Source of the DNA: Mycetocola_B reblochoni
Lineage (GTDB): Bacteria; Actinomycetota; Actinomycetes; Actinomycetales; Microbacteriaceae
Length of the DNA stretch: 43,395 nt
Direction: 5' to 3'
NCBI RefSeq assembly: GCF_003667525.1
Contig: NZ_RCUW01000016.1
Location: forward strand, 1 to 43,395
The position numbers and the translations under genes were made by a program. Shown piece after piece: positions 1-7,318 of the stretch (the first letter of the stretch is position 1; the number at the start of each line of letters is the position of its first letter). The notes under the pieces are model-generated. The model worked only from the letters and a program-made list of their open reading frames with translations. It searched no databases and was not told the origin of the DNA.

Positions 1-22
1 GGCAGAAGGAGCCTAAGAAAGC

Positions 23-110
23 GGCCCCGAACCCCAATACTCGGTGGCCCTCAACGACGCGATCGCGTCGACGGCAGGGTGGCCCCGAACCCCAATATCA
101 GCGGCCCTCA
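23..110. repeat. Two-copy direct repeat, IS-end-like
   Basis: A 17-bp sequence, GGCCCCGAACCCCAATA, occurs exactly at 23-39 and 81-97. In both copies it is followed after 5-6 bases by GGCCCTCA (46-53 and 103-110), so a module of about 30 bp is repeated with a period of 58 bp. Repeated short motifs at a terminus are typical of IS21-type element ends, so this may be the end of an insertion sequence whose body lies outside the window. No transposase is visible here; the assignment is inference. Confidence 0.45.
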
Positions 111-123
111 GAAGCGCGAATAC

Positions 124-1122
124 TCAGCTGACGTTTGGACGCCAGGAATCCAGGTTCCAGGGGGTCTTGAAGGGCGCGAAATCCCAGTGGCACTGCAGTT
201 GGTTCTTGTATTTCGTGCCCTCGTAGGTCGAACTGACGTAGAGCTTGTACTCCTGCCAGTAGTTGTCGAACGCGGTGATAGTCCAGCTGTTCACGGGGTA
301 CACGGCGACCGTCTTCCCCTGCGGGACGGTGTTGATCTTCACCTTCGAGATGTACTTGCCCTTCACGGCCGGATCAGCGACGATCGGATAGGAGTCACCG
401 TCACCGTGGTTGACGATCTGCACGATCTCGTTTCCGGCGATCTCGTAGTGCGTGTCTACCGCTTCGCCGTTCGCGTCGAGCGCCCATGCCGGCTCGATCA
501 TCGCCGCAGGCAACCCCGCGGAGTCGAGGATCGCGAAGTAGCCATCTCCCGCGTCGACGAGCTGACCGCCAGCGGGCAAGGTGATGGGATACGCGTACCG
601 TGTCGGAGCCGCAGGGCCGTCGATCACCGTGGTGATCTGCAGGGTACCGTCGGGCTGGGGAATCGGAACGGTGGTGGAGCCGTCGTTGTTGTCGTAGGTT
701 GCGAGACCCAGGTTGCCGTAGTCGGCTTCGTCGGCCTGGTGAGCGTTCGGCAGGCCGATCACGATCTCATCGGCACCATCCTGCTTGAAGGCGATACCGT
801 CCGACGGGTTGACGGGAATGTCGACCTTGACGATGCTGTCCGGGTTGGTCGGGTCAAGCATCGGCTGTTCGACCACGGACCGCCCGAACTCGTCCTCCTG
901 CAGGGCCTTGTCATCTGCGACGACGATGCCCTCGTCTGTCGAGACGGCTTCGAGGGATTCGGGCGCGATGCTTGCGATCACCTCGATTGCGTCGCTTGAA
1001 CCATCTTCCTCAGCCGCGAAGGACGGTGTCGCTGTCGCGCCCACGAGGAGCAGAGCAGCGCCGACCACGGCAACTCCCCGGATGCCGACCGGCCTCCGAG
1101 AGGCTCCATCGTTGATACTCAT
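124..1122 (-). CDS. Secreted DUF2599 domain protein
   Basis: A 332-residue exported protein of unknown function. Residues 1-36 form a signal peptide: a basic stretch (RRPVGIR), a hydrophobic core (VAVVGAALLLVGA) and a PSFA-A type cleavage site. The mature N-terminal half is acidic and low in features. The C-terminal 90 residues carry aromatic and cysteine positions typical of DUF2599 (YPVNSWTITAFDNYWQEYK, LQCHWDFAPFKTPWNLD, SWRP near the end). DUF2599 proteins occur in actinobacteria, often near mobile or surface-competition genes, but no biochemical role is established. It is transcribed away from the relaxase gene, sharing a 298-bp spacer. An A/G-rich stretch (AGAAAG) lies just upstream of the ATG. 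It sits beside an IS-like repeat, so its membership in the element is likely but not certain. Confidence 0.7.
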   Translation of the reverse strand: MSINDGASRRPVGIRGVAVVGAALLLVGATATPSFAAEEDGSSDAIEVIASIAPESLEAVSTDEGIVVADDKALQEDEFGRSVVEQPMLDPTNPDSIVKVDIPVNPSDGIAFKQDGADEIVIGLPNAHQADEADYGNLGLATYDNNDGSTTVPIPQPDGTLQITTVIDGPAAPTRYAYPITLPAGGQLVDAGDGYFAILDSAGLPAAMIEPAWALDANGEAVDTHYEIAGNEIVQIVNHGDGDSYPIVADPAVKGKYISKVKINTVPQGKTVAVYPVNSWTITAFDNYWQEYKLYVSSTYEGTKYKNQLQCHWDFAPFKTPWNLDSWRPNVS

Positions 1123-1366
1123 ATCTCAATCTTTCTGCTTCTTCTGATAAACGATTGCTTCATTGTGTTCGTTGTCTGGGCGCGCCACTTTGTGACATCG
1201 GATCACGACCTCCCATCCGAGTGGCAATATCTGACCGCTTTATTGACGGCACTACCCTCGCCCGAGGCTTCCAAGCACCGCCGAGGCCCCGGAAGCAGAG
1301 CGGATGCCAGCACCCCAGAGCTCTGGTCCACGTTTCTCCGACACTTCTCCCCTGAATGAACGTATG

Positions 1367-1402
1367 CTACCATGGTAGATACTTCAGTTTCTATACTAGA
1401 AA
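1367..1402 (+). promoter_or_regulatory. Paired palindromes over the relaxase promoter
   Basis: Two perfect inverted repeats lie in the leader of the relaxase gene: CTACCATGGTAG (1367-1378) and TTTCTATACTAGAAA (1388-1402). The second contains a good -10 hexamer, TATACT (1392-1397), and the first lies where the -35 element would be. A strong Shine-Dalgarno GGAGG (1408-1412) follows, 8 bases before the ATG at 1421. The layout suggests that a dimeric repressor, perhaps the XRE protein at 6665, blocks RNA polymerase. The palindromes are seen directly; the regulator is inferred. The rest of the spacer 1123-1366 shows no gene or obvious structure. Confidence 0.5.
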
Positions 1403-1420
1403 CATTCGGAGGCTAAGGCA

Positions 1421-4400
1421 ATGCATGGCGGCGTGATCTTGTTCCGGGGCACCGGGGCCGATGCGCTGCGCTATGTCGAGGCCGACCGCAGCCGCGCCGA
1501 TGACTACTACCTCAGCGATGGAGCGGGCGTCGAGTACGCCGTGCTCGACGCGAGCGGAACGGCGGTGACGGTTCGGCCGTTGTCGAACGAGGAGTACGCC
1601 GGGTGGGTGGACTGGATGCACCCGGATACGGGTGAGCGGATGGGCACGCCGCGTCTTGCCGGGCAGGATCGCTTGGGGTCGCCCAGGTTCGCGGAGATGA
1701 CGATCAACGGCGCGAAATCACTGTCGATCGCGGCAGTGCTGCACCCCGAGGTGTCTGAGGCGTTGGATCGTGCGCAGCAGGATGCGCTGGCGGAGATTCG
1801 GCGGTGGTTGGCGTTGCATTCGGTGACGCGGGTCGGCCCGCGCGGCAAGCAGGAGGTGGTTCCGATCGAGCATATGCAGGTCGTCGGCATCACGCACCGC
1901 ACCTCCCGGGCCGGTGACCCGCACCGGCACATCCACATGCAGATCGGAACGAGGGTGTGGGCTGCCGGGAAGTGGCGGGCGCTCGATACCGCTGCGGTCT
2001 TCCGACAGCAGGGTGCGATCCGCGCGTTGGGCACCGCCGTGATCGCGGCACACCCGGAGCTTGCGGAGGTGCTGGATCGGCACGGCCTCACCCTCGACCC
2101 GGTCACCGGCGAAGTAGTCGAGCTGGAACCGTTCAACGCCCTAATGAGCAAACGGGGAGAGCAAGTGCGTCGGAACCTCGAACGCCTCGAAGCAGAATGG
2201 AACGCCGCACACCCCGGCGAAACGATGGGGCCGGTCGTGTTCTCTCGGCTCACCGCGCAGGCGTGGGCGCACGAGCGGCCCGCGAAGAAACCCGCAACCC
2301 TGCGCGAAGAAGAAGCCTGGCTCACCGAGCTACGAGAAGCCGGCTACGACCCCACGACATTGCGCCGGCCTGCGCGCCCAGCGCCGGTATCACTCGATGA
2401 GCTATCGGTGCAGCAGATCGCCTCACGCGCACTTAACCGTTGCGCCGCTGGCGCATCCGTGTGGACGCAACACACCGTGCAGGAGCACGCAACGCAGATC
2501 ATCACCGAGGCCGGAGTGCGCGCAACCGGTGAGGAGTTGCGCGACCTCATCACCCTTGCAACACGCCTCGCACGGGAAGACTGCTTCTCCGTCCTCGCCC
2601 CCGACTCTGCAACACCCGAGCATGTGGCGCATCTCACGAGCCTGCGAGTGGTGCAGGCCGAGACGGAACTGCGCGACCTGATCGCTGCACGAGTGCCGAA
2701 GCGTGAGCCGCAGCACCCGAACGTGCGCGAGGAAGCAGGGGCGCGGGGCATTGATGCGGGGCAGGAGCGCGCCGCCGCTGCCGTCGCTGCCGATCCGCTG
2801 GTGATCGTGGAGGGCGCAGCAGGCGCAGGGAAGACGACGATGCTGGGGGTGGCAATCGAAGTCGCGGCGCAACACGGGCGCGCGGCGCGGGTTCTTGCGC
2901 CGACGCTGCGCGCCGCGCAGGTCGCGCACCAAGAACTCGGCGTACCCACCGCAAGTGTCGCGGCGCTCGTGCATGCGCACGGGTGGCGCTGGAACCGCGA
3001 CGGCGTATGGTCACGCCTCACCCCCGGCGACACCGACCCGGAGACTGGACGCACCTATCGCGGACCCTCCCAAGACGCTCGGCTCGCCCGCGGTGAGCGG
3101 GTGATCGTGGACGAGGCCGGAATGCTCGACCAAGACACCGCAATCGCCCTGCTCACGGTGTGCGCCGAAGCCGGGGCGACGGTCGCGCTGGTCGGAGATC
3201 GCGCGCAGCTCGCCGCAGTCGGGCGCGGCGGCGTACTCGATATGGCCGCGCAGCTCCGGGGCCGCACGTTCGACATGGCCGAGGTGCACCGCTTCACCGA
3301 CCCCGCCTACGCCGACCTCACGTTGCGGATGCGCGACGGGAAGAACCCCGGCGAGGTGTTCGACCAGCTCGCAGCACTGGGGCTGGTGCGCCTCCACGCG
3401 AGCAGTGACGAGGCCAGGGAGCAGATCGCCCGGTACCGGCACGATGGCGAAGCGGTCACCGTCAGCACGAACGACGAGGCCCGTACCGTGAACTCGAGTA
3501 TCCGTGACGAACGAGTCGCGTGCGGTGAGGTCCACGACACAACGACCGTGGACGGCAGCGACGGCCTTCCCATCGGCGCAGGCGACCTCATCCAAACCCG
3601 CAAGAACAACACCAGCATTGGCGTCGCGAACCGGCAGCAATGGATCGTGCAGCACGTCGCAGACGACGGGTCGCTGAGCGTGCGCGAGGCGGGCAACGGT
3701 CGGAAGCGGCAGCGCACCGTCCGCCTCCCCGCCGACTATGTGACCGAGCACGCCCACCTGTCCTATGCGGCCACCTCCTACGGCGTGCAGGGCACGACCG
3801 TCACCGGGTCGCACACGCTCCTCACCGACCAGGCCAGCGCCGCGAGTGTCTACGTCGGCATGACGCGCGGCCGCGAGACGAACCTGCTGCACGCCGTGGC
3901 CGAGAACCAAGCCGAAGCGCGGGCACAATTCGTGGCGGCGTTGGAACGCGACCGCGCCGACCGCGGCCTTGAAGACGCCGCCCAGCGCGCCGCCGAAGCA
4001 GTCGCAGGCCTCGTGGCGGACGGCCCGGCCCGGCGGGTGCGCACGGCGATCGCACGCCTGACCGAGCGTGCTGAGCAGGCCGAGCAGCGCGCCACCCGGT
4101 TCACGGAGTTCGCGGAGCGATTCGACCGACTCAGCACGCAGCACCAGCAGGAACGCGCCGAGGTCGAAGCCACCGCGCAGGCGGCGACCCAGGCTGCTGA
4201 GCAGTTGCGCGAGAGCATCCACGGCCCGCTCCGAGCAGCGGCTTTGACGGACGCACAGGGAGTCCTGCGCCTGGCCGACGCGCAGGAGCGGGCCGGGCAG
4301 CGCGTGCGGGCAGCGGGGCTGTTCGCGCGGCGGAGCGCCCGGAAAGAACACGCCGCCGCACAGCACCAACTCACTGCCGCCCGCGCCCACCTCACCCGCG

Positions 4401-4870
4401 AATGGGGAAACCCGAGCACGCTCTACACCGGGAACATCGAGCAGTGGGCAGACGCCGCAGCCACCCGCCGCACGGACATCGATCCGCGCATCACCCAAGC
4501 TGACCAGAACGCGACCGCTGCACGTGAACGCCTCCCAGCAGTAGACGCCGAGCAGCGGCGGGTGAGACAGCGGCTCGCCGCGCTCGTCTACGGGGCCGAG
4601 CGCGCCAGAACTGACCCCGTGCGCGCTGAACTCAACATGCCCGCCCGTGACGCCACCACCTGGGCGGCGAAAGCGCGGCGCGACCGCGCCGAAGCCGCGA
4701 AGCTCACCGCGATGACTCCCACGGAGGCCGGGCAGTACCTCGACGCCCGCGCCGCCGCTGTCAAGGCTGCGAAGGAGGCGCGGGAAGCGCGAGCGCGGCA
4801 ACTGCGTGACACGACACGCGCCCACGACCCCGCGACCCCTCACCGGCCGGGGCCAGGGCTCAGCCTGTAG
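1421..4870 (+). CDS. MobF-family conjugative relaxase/helicase
   Basis: A 1149-residue TrwC/TraA-type relaxase that would nick an origin of transfer, stay bound to the 5' end and unwind the strand during mobilization. The N-terminal relaxase domain has candidate catalytic tyrosines Y18, Y29 and Y30 and the metal-binding three-histidine motif HRHIH at residues 168-172. A RecD/Pif1-type helicase follows, with Walker A (GAAGAGKTT, about residues 465-473) and Walker B (VIVDEAG, 561-567). A late helicase motif region is recognisable around 'SYAATSYGVQGTT' and 'YVGMTRGR'. Residues from about 830 are Ala/Arg/Glu-rich and probably coiled coil. The length is usual for actinobacterial MobF proteins. 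No coupling protein or type IV secretion genes are visible, which points to a mobilizable rather than self-transmissible element. The ATG at 1421 is fixed by the GGAGG Shine-Dalgarno sequence. Confidence 0.9.
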   Translation: MHGGVILFRGTGADALRYVEADRSRADDYYLSDGAGVEYAVLDASGTAVTVRPLSNEEYAGWVDWMHPDTGERMGTPRLAGQDRLGSPRFAEMTINGAKSLSIAAVLHPEVSEALDRAQQDALAEIRRWLALHSVTRVGPRGKQEVVPIEHMQVVGITHRTSRAGDPHRHIHMQIGTRVWAAGKWRALDTAAVFRQQGAIRALGTAVIAAHPELAEVLDRHGLTLDPVTGEVVELEPFNALMSKRGEQVRRNLERLEAEWNAAHPGETMGPVVFSRLTAQAWAHERPAKKPATLREEEAWLTELREAGYDPTTLRRPARPAPVSLDELSVQQIASRALNRCAAGASVWTQHTVQEHATQIITEAGVRATGEELRDLITLATRLAREDCFSVLAPDSATPEHVAHLTSLRVVQAETELRDLIAARVPKREPQHPNVREEAGARGIDAGQERAAAAVAADPLVIVEGAAGAGKTTMLGVAIEVAAQHGRAARVLAPTLRAAQVAHQELGVPTASVAALVHAHGWRWNRDGVWSRLTPGDTDPETGRTYRGPSQDARLARGERVIVDEAGMLDQDTAIALLTVCAEAGATVALVGDRAQLAAVGRGGVLDMAAQLRGRTFDMAEVHRFTDPAYADLTLRMRDGKNPGEVFDQLAALGLVRLHASSDEAREQIARYRHDGEAVTVSTNDEARTVNSSIRDERVACGEVHDTTTVDGSDGLPIGAGDLIQTRKNNTSIGVANRQQWIVQHVADDGSLSVREAGNGRKRQRTVRLPADYVTEHAHLSYAATSYGVQGTTVTGSHTLLTDQASAASVYVGMTRGRETNLLHAVAENQAEARAQFVAALERDRADRGLEDAAQRAAEAVAGLVADGPARRVRTAIARLTERAEQAEQRATRFTEFAERFDRLSTQHQQERAEVEATAQAATQAAEQLRESIHGPLRAAALTDAQGVLRLADAQERAGQRVRAAGLFARRSARKEHAAAQHQLTAARAHLTREWGNPSTLYTGNIEQWADAAATRRTDIDPRITQADQNATAARERLPAVDAEQRRVRQRLAALVYGAERARTDPVRAELNMPARDATTWAAKARRDRAEAAKLTAMTPTEAGQYLDARAAAVKAAKEAREARARQLRDTTRAHDPATPHRPGPGLSL

Positions 4871-4925
4871 GTCTGCGCTGCGAACAGCAGGCTTTCGCAC
4901 GTGGAACGGCTGCGGGCGCGTTCCC

Positions 4926-5960
4926 TCATCTGCCGAGGCTCGGGCCGCGCCGGTCGACACCGTGACGCTCGCCCGTCGTCGGTTGTCCGAGGTTGCGGGG
5001 TGGCCTCGGCGGGAACGTGCCGGGTGGGAGGCGATGTTCCAGATTGAGCTGGCGGCGCTGATGCTCGTGGAGCAGGAACTCCGGTGCCATCGCCCGGCCG
5101 GAGAGGATACGGAGCATCTGTGCCGCGTCGTCTTGCAGGCGAGCATATGTCGGGGCGGTCTGCGTGCCGAGGTAGCCCGGTCTGCGTTTCGCTCGCGTGT
5201 AGACGGCTGAGTAGTCCTTCAACCACTGAGCGGCCGTGCCGGGTGGCAGCGGGCGCTGCTGCTCGTGCCGGAGGGTGTGCGCGGCGACCGGCTCCTTTTC
5301 CCATTCCCCGGCGGCATCCCGTTGGTTGTCGAAAAGCTGGGCTTCGCGGGAGAACACCCGCACTCGCGCGATGTGCGGGAGCGCTTCAAGAGCGGAGAGC
5401 ACCCCGGCCGACCCGGCGAGGGCGGTTTCGTGTGCTTCGGGCGGTGTCCAGCGGCCGGGCTCGTTCGGGCCGTCGCCGAGAGATCGCATCTCGGCCGACA
5501 GTCGCGACACCGGAGCCGGGGTCGCGACGGCGACGACTTCGACCCGGTATCCGGCTTCCGCGAACCGTGTCGCGGTGCCGGTGACCATGGCCGGGGCGCG
5601 GAAGGTGCCTTCCAACAGCACCGAGTAGCGATGCGAGAGTGCGTGATCCAGGGCGAGCTTCACGAGCCCGCCGGAGACGGGAGCGGTCGCCGCGGGCATC
5701 TCGAACGGGGCCCGCAAGGAGAGCCGCCGGAACTCGGGGTGGTACTCGCGGAGGTCGTCTCCCGTGATCTCGACCAGATCATCCGCGGCGTGCTCGGCGA
5801 GGATCGCGTGCTGGGCGCGCGTCTTGCCCGCTGCGGGCTGCCCGCCCAGGAGCACGAGCACCGGCTGCTCTTGCGGGGCGTGACCTGTGAACAGGTCATC
5901 CCGGGCCTCCTCCTCGAAGACCCGGCGCAACCAGGCACTGCTGCCGACCGTTTCGGTCAT
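4926..5960 (-). CDS. Zeta-type toxin (P-loop kinase)
   Basis: A 344-residue protein with the zeta toxin fold. It has a Walker A loop GGQPAAGKT (residues 39-47), the following 'EITGDDLREYHPEF' (about 65-77) with the acidic pair placed as in zeta toxins, and 'VLLEGTFR', the conserved strand seen in UDP-GlcNAc-phosphorylating zeta kinases. Known zeta toxins phosphorylate UDP-N-acetylglucosamine or related sugars and poison cell-wall synthesis; that activity is assumed here by family. The start at 5960 is chosen because its ATG overlaps the stop of the upstream small gene (ATGA); an in-frame start 12 codons earlier is less likely. The C-terminal 60 residues are Pro/Arg-rich and probably disordered. 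It converges on the relaxase gene, which ends 55 bp away. Confidence 0.82.
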   Translation of the reverse strand: MTETVGSSAWLRRVFEEEARDDLFTGHAPQEQPVLVLLGGQPAAGKTRAQHAILAEHAADDLVEITGDDLREYHPEFRRLSLRAPFEMPAATAPVSGGLVKLALDHALSHRYSVLLEGTFRAPAMVTGTATRFAEAGYRVEVVAVATPAPVSRLSAEMRSLGDGPNEPGRWTPPEAHETALAGSAGVLSALEALPHIARVRVFSREAQLFDNQRDAAGEWEKEPVAAHTLRHEQQRPLPPGTAAQWLKDYSAVYTRAKRRPGYLGTQTAPTYARLQDDAAQMLRILSGRAMAPEFLLHEHQRRQLNLEHRLPPGTFPPRPPRNLGQPTTGERHGVDRRGPSLGR

Positions 5961-6247
5961 GCAGTGGCGGGGAGGGCGAGGTTTTCGAGTCGCCACACCT
6001 CGTTCTGCGCGATGATCTCGGCCCGATCCTCCGGATTCAGCACGCGCGCCTGCTGCTTCACGAGGCGACGCCTGGCAACCCAGTGGCCGCGGTCCTCATC
6101 GTCCTTGGCGTTGCGGGCCAGGTTCAGCAGTCCTGCGGACAGTACCGAGGCGTTGTGGCGGGCGATGTCGTAGAGCATGGCATCGGAGATTCCCGTGTAG
6201 TCCGGCCGGGCCTGCGGGGCAGGGGCGGTCAGGATGGTCTGGCTCAT
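5957..6247 (-). CDS. Small protein coupled to zeta toxin, probable antitoxin
   Basis: A 96-residue, mostly helical, charged protein encoded immediately upstream of the zeta-like toxin and overlapping it by 4 nt (ATGA), so the two are translationally coupled. A strong Shine-Dalgarno sequence (GGAGG) lies about 7 bases before the ATG. I do not recognise a named antitoxin family. A flexible N-terminal segment (TAPAPQARPDY) is followed by predicted helices: 'AMLYDIARHNASVLSAGLLNLA', then a basic stretch with WVARRRLVKQQARV, and an acidic 'NPEDRAEIIAQNEVW'. Gene order, size and coupling fit the antitoxin of a type II pair, and the arrangement resembles epsilon-zeta operons. The antitoxin role is inferred from position only. 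Confidence 0.65.
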   Translation of the reverse strand: MSQTILTAPAPQARPDYTGISDAMLYDIARHNASVLSAGLLNLARNAKDDEDRGHWVARRRLVKQQARVLNPEDRAEIIAQNEVWRLENLALPATA

Positions 6248-6345
6248 CGGCTGTTCCTCCGTTCCTGAACTCTCAGTCTACCGCCGCACCCTGACCATGC
6301 CCAGGGCACGGCGGTGCCGAATCGGCACACCCGCACCCGGGGCGT

Positions 6346-6570
6346 TCAAGACTCGCGGCCAGGTGTGTCATCGGCGAACAGGGCGAGGAACTTCTCGCGC
6401 GGGATCACGACACGACGTCCCAGCCTCACCGACGGGATCGTACCCTCGTTGATGCTCGTGGTGATCGTGCGCGGATCGACGCCGAGCGCTTCGGCGGCTT
6501 CCTTGCGGGTGATGACGAGACTGCGCCGCTTGCGCAGGTCTTCCAGATCGAGAGTGCTCTGCCGCATCAT
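6346..6570 (-). CDS. Excisionase-like helix-turn-helix protein
   Basis: A protein of about 74 residues with the winged-helix/MerR-like excisionase fold: 'LVITRKEAAEALGVDPRTI' forms the helix-turn-helix, and 'GTIPSVRLGRRVVIPREKF' is the typical wing and closing helix of Xis/BldC-like 'excisionase family DNA-binding' proteins. Such proteins direct tyrosine integrases toward excision, or act as small regulators. The frame remains open far upstream to 7023, but that extension has no coding character and overlaps the XRE gene. The start is taken at the ATG-ATG pair (6570 or 6567), behind a weak purine-rich GGAACGGAT. It is divergent from the XRE-integrase operon, 94 bp apart, so both may share a control region. 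Confidence 0.72.
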   Translation of the reverse strand: MMRQSTLDLEDLRKRRSLVITRKEAAEALGVDPRTITTSINEGTIPSVRLGRRVVIPREKFLALFADDTPGRES

Positions 6571-6629
6571 CACACCATCCGTTCCAATCCACGCGCGAGA
6601 AGGTGCCCACCAGAATAGATCCACGGGTC

Positions 6630-6658
6630 TTGCGCTGTCAAGTATCGCAGTGTAGATT
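6630..6658 (+). promoter_or_regulatory. Promoter of the XRE-integrase operon, leaderless
   Basis: A -35 like TTGCGC (6630-6635) and a -10 TAGATT (6653-6658) are separated by exactly 17 bp. The ATG of the XRE gene begins at 6665, 6 bases after the -10, so transcription would start at or next to the start codon and no Shine-Dalgarno sequence is present. Leaderless starts are common in actinobacteria. Confidence 0.5.
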
Positions 6659-6664
6659 TCTTGT

Positions 6665-7318
6665 ATGGAAACAGAACGGGTGCGGGGCAACCCCGCAGGA
6701 ATCACGAACACCCACGTCGCGAACAACATCCGCGCCGCCCGGCAAGCAATCGGGATGGACTTGCGCACGCTCTCCGACGGGATCGCCGTCGCGGGCCGCA
6801 AGCTCTCCCCGTCGGGGATCAGCAAACTGGAGGCCGGGGATCGCCGGGTAGACGTGGACGACCTCACTGTCATCGCGTACCTGCTGCGCACCACCCCCGC
6901 AGCCCTCCTCACACCACCCGAGGGGCAGACGACGCTCACCGGGGTGCCCGAGGAGTTCGAGCCGGAGGAGATCGACCGGTGGATGCGCGGAGAACTCGTG
7001 CTCACCGACGAGGGCCTGTTCAACTACTGGCAGCAGGAATGGGTGATCTGCACCGACCGCATCCACCACCTCGAAACCACCCTCGCGAGCATGACCGCCC
7101 CGAACAAGGATGACCCGGAGAGGCCGAGCGCGCACCCGAAGACCATCGCCGCCTACCAGGAGCGCCTGGACGCGGCGCGAGCCCGTGCGCGGGTGATCCG
7201 GGAGCGGGGTGTGCAACTCGACCCGGAGGGGCGCGTGTTCAACGCCGCCGACTACATCGACAACTACGCCGACACCCACCAGCCCGGCACGACAACAGCA
7301 AGGAGCAGCCTGTCATGA
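6665..7318 (+). CDS. XRE-family transcriptional regulator
   Basis: A 217-residue protein. Residues 17-80 are a Cro/C1-type helix-turn-helix: 'NNIRAARQAIGMDLRTLSD' for the first helices and 'SPSGISKLEAGDRRVDVDDL' for the recognition region. They are followed by 'TVIAYLLRTTPAALL', the usual end of such domains. The rest is acidic, then helical and charged ('AAYQERLDAARARARVIRERG'), possibly for oligomerization. The gene overlaps the integrase start by 4 nt (ATGA), so regulator and integrase are made together. It is the natural candidate to bind the palindromes upstream of the relaxase, but this is untested. There is no Shine-Dalgarno sequence; expression is probably leaderless. Confidence 0.82.
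   Translation: METERVRGNPAGITNTHVANNIRAARQAIGMDLRTLSDGIAVAGRKLSPSGISKLEAGDRRVDVDDLTVIAYLLRTTPAALLTPPEGQTTLTGVPEEFEPEEIDRWMRGELVLTDEGLFNYWQQEWVICTDRIHHLETTLASMTAPNKDDPERPSAHPKTIAAYQERLDAARARARVIRERGVQLDPEGRVFNAADYIDNYADTHQPGTTTARSSLS

Noticed and set aside
79..999. Plus-strand frame of 306 codons opposite the DUF2599 gene
   Set aside because: The opposite strand encodes a signal peptide and a DUF2599 domain; this frame is its shadow.
1..1400. Second copy of the tRNA-Leu 3' end (opposite att site)
   Set aside because: I looked for the GCGCGAGGGGGGACTTGAA segment at the left side and elsewhere; no second copy is present, so the element's far end is outside the window.
3011..5146. Long open frame on the minus strand opposite the relaxase (711 codons)
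   Set aside because: It lies antisense to a protein with intact relaxase and helicase motifs. Its product has no recognisable family and mirrors the GC-rich codon pattern of the real gene.
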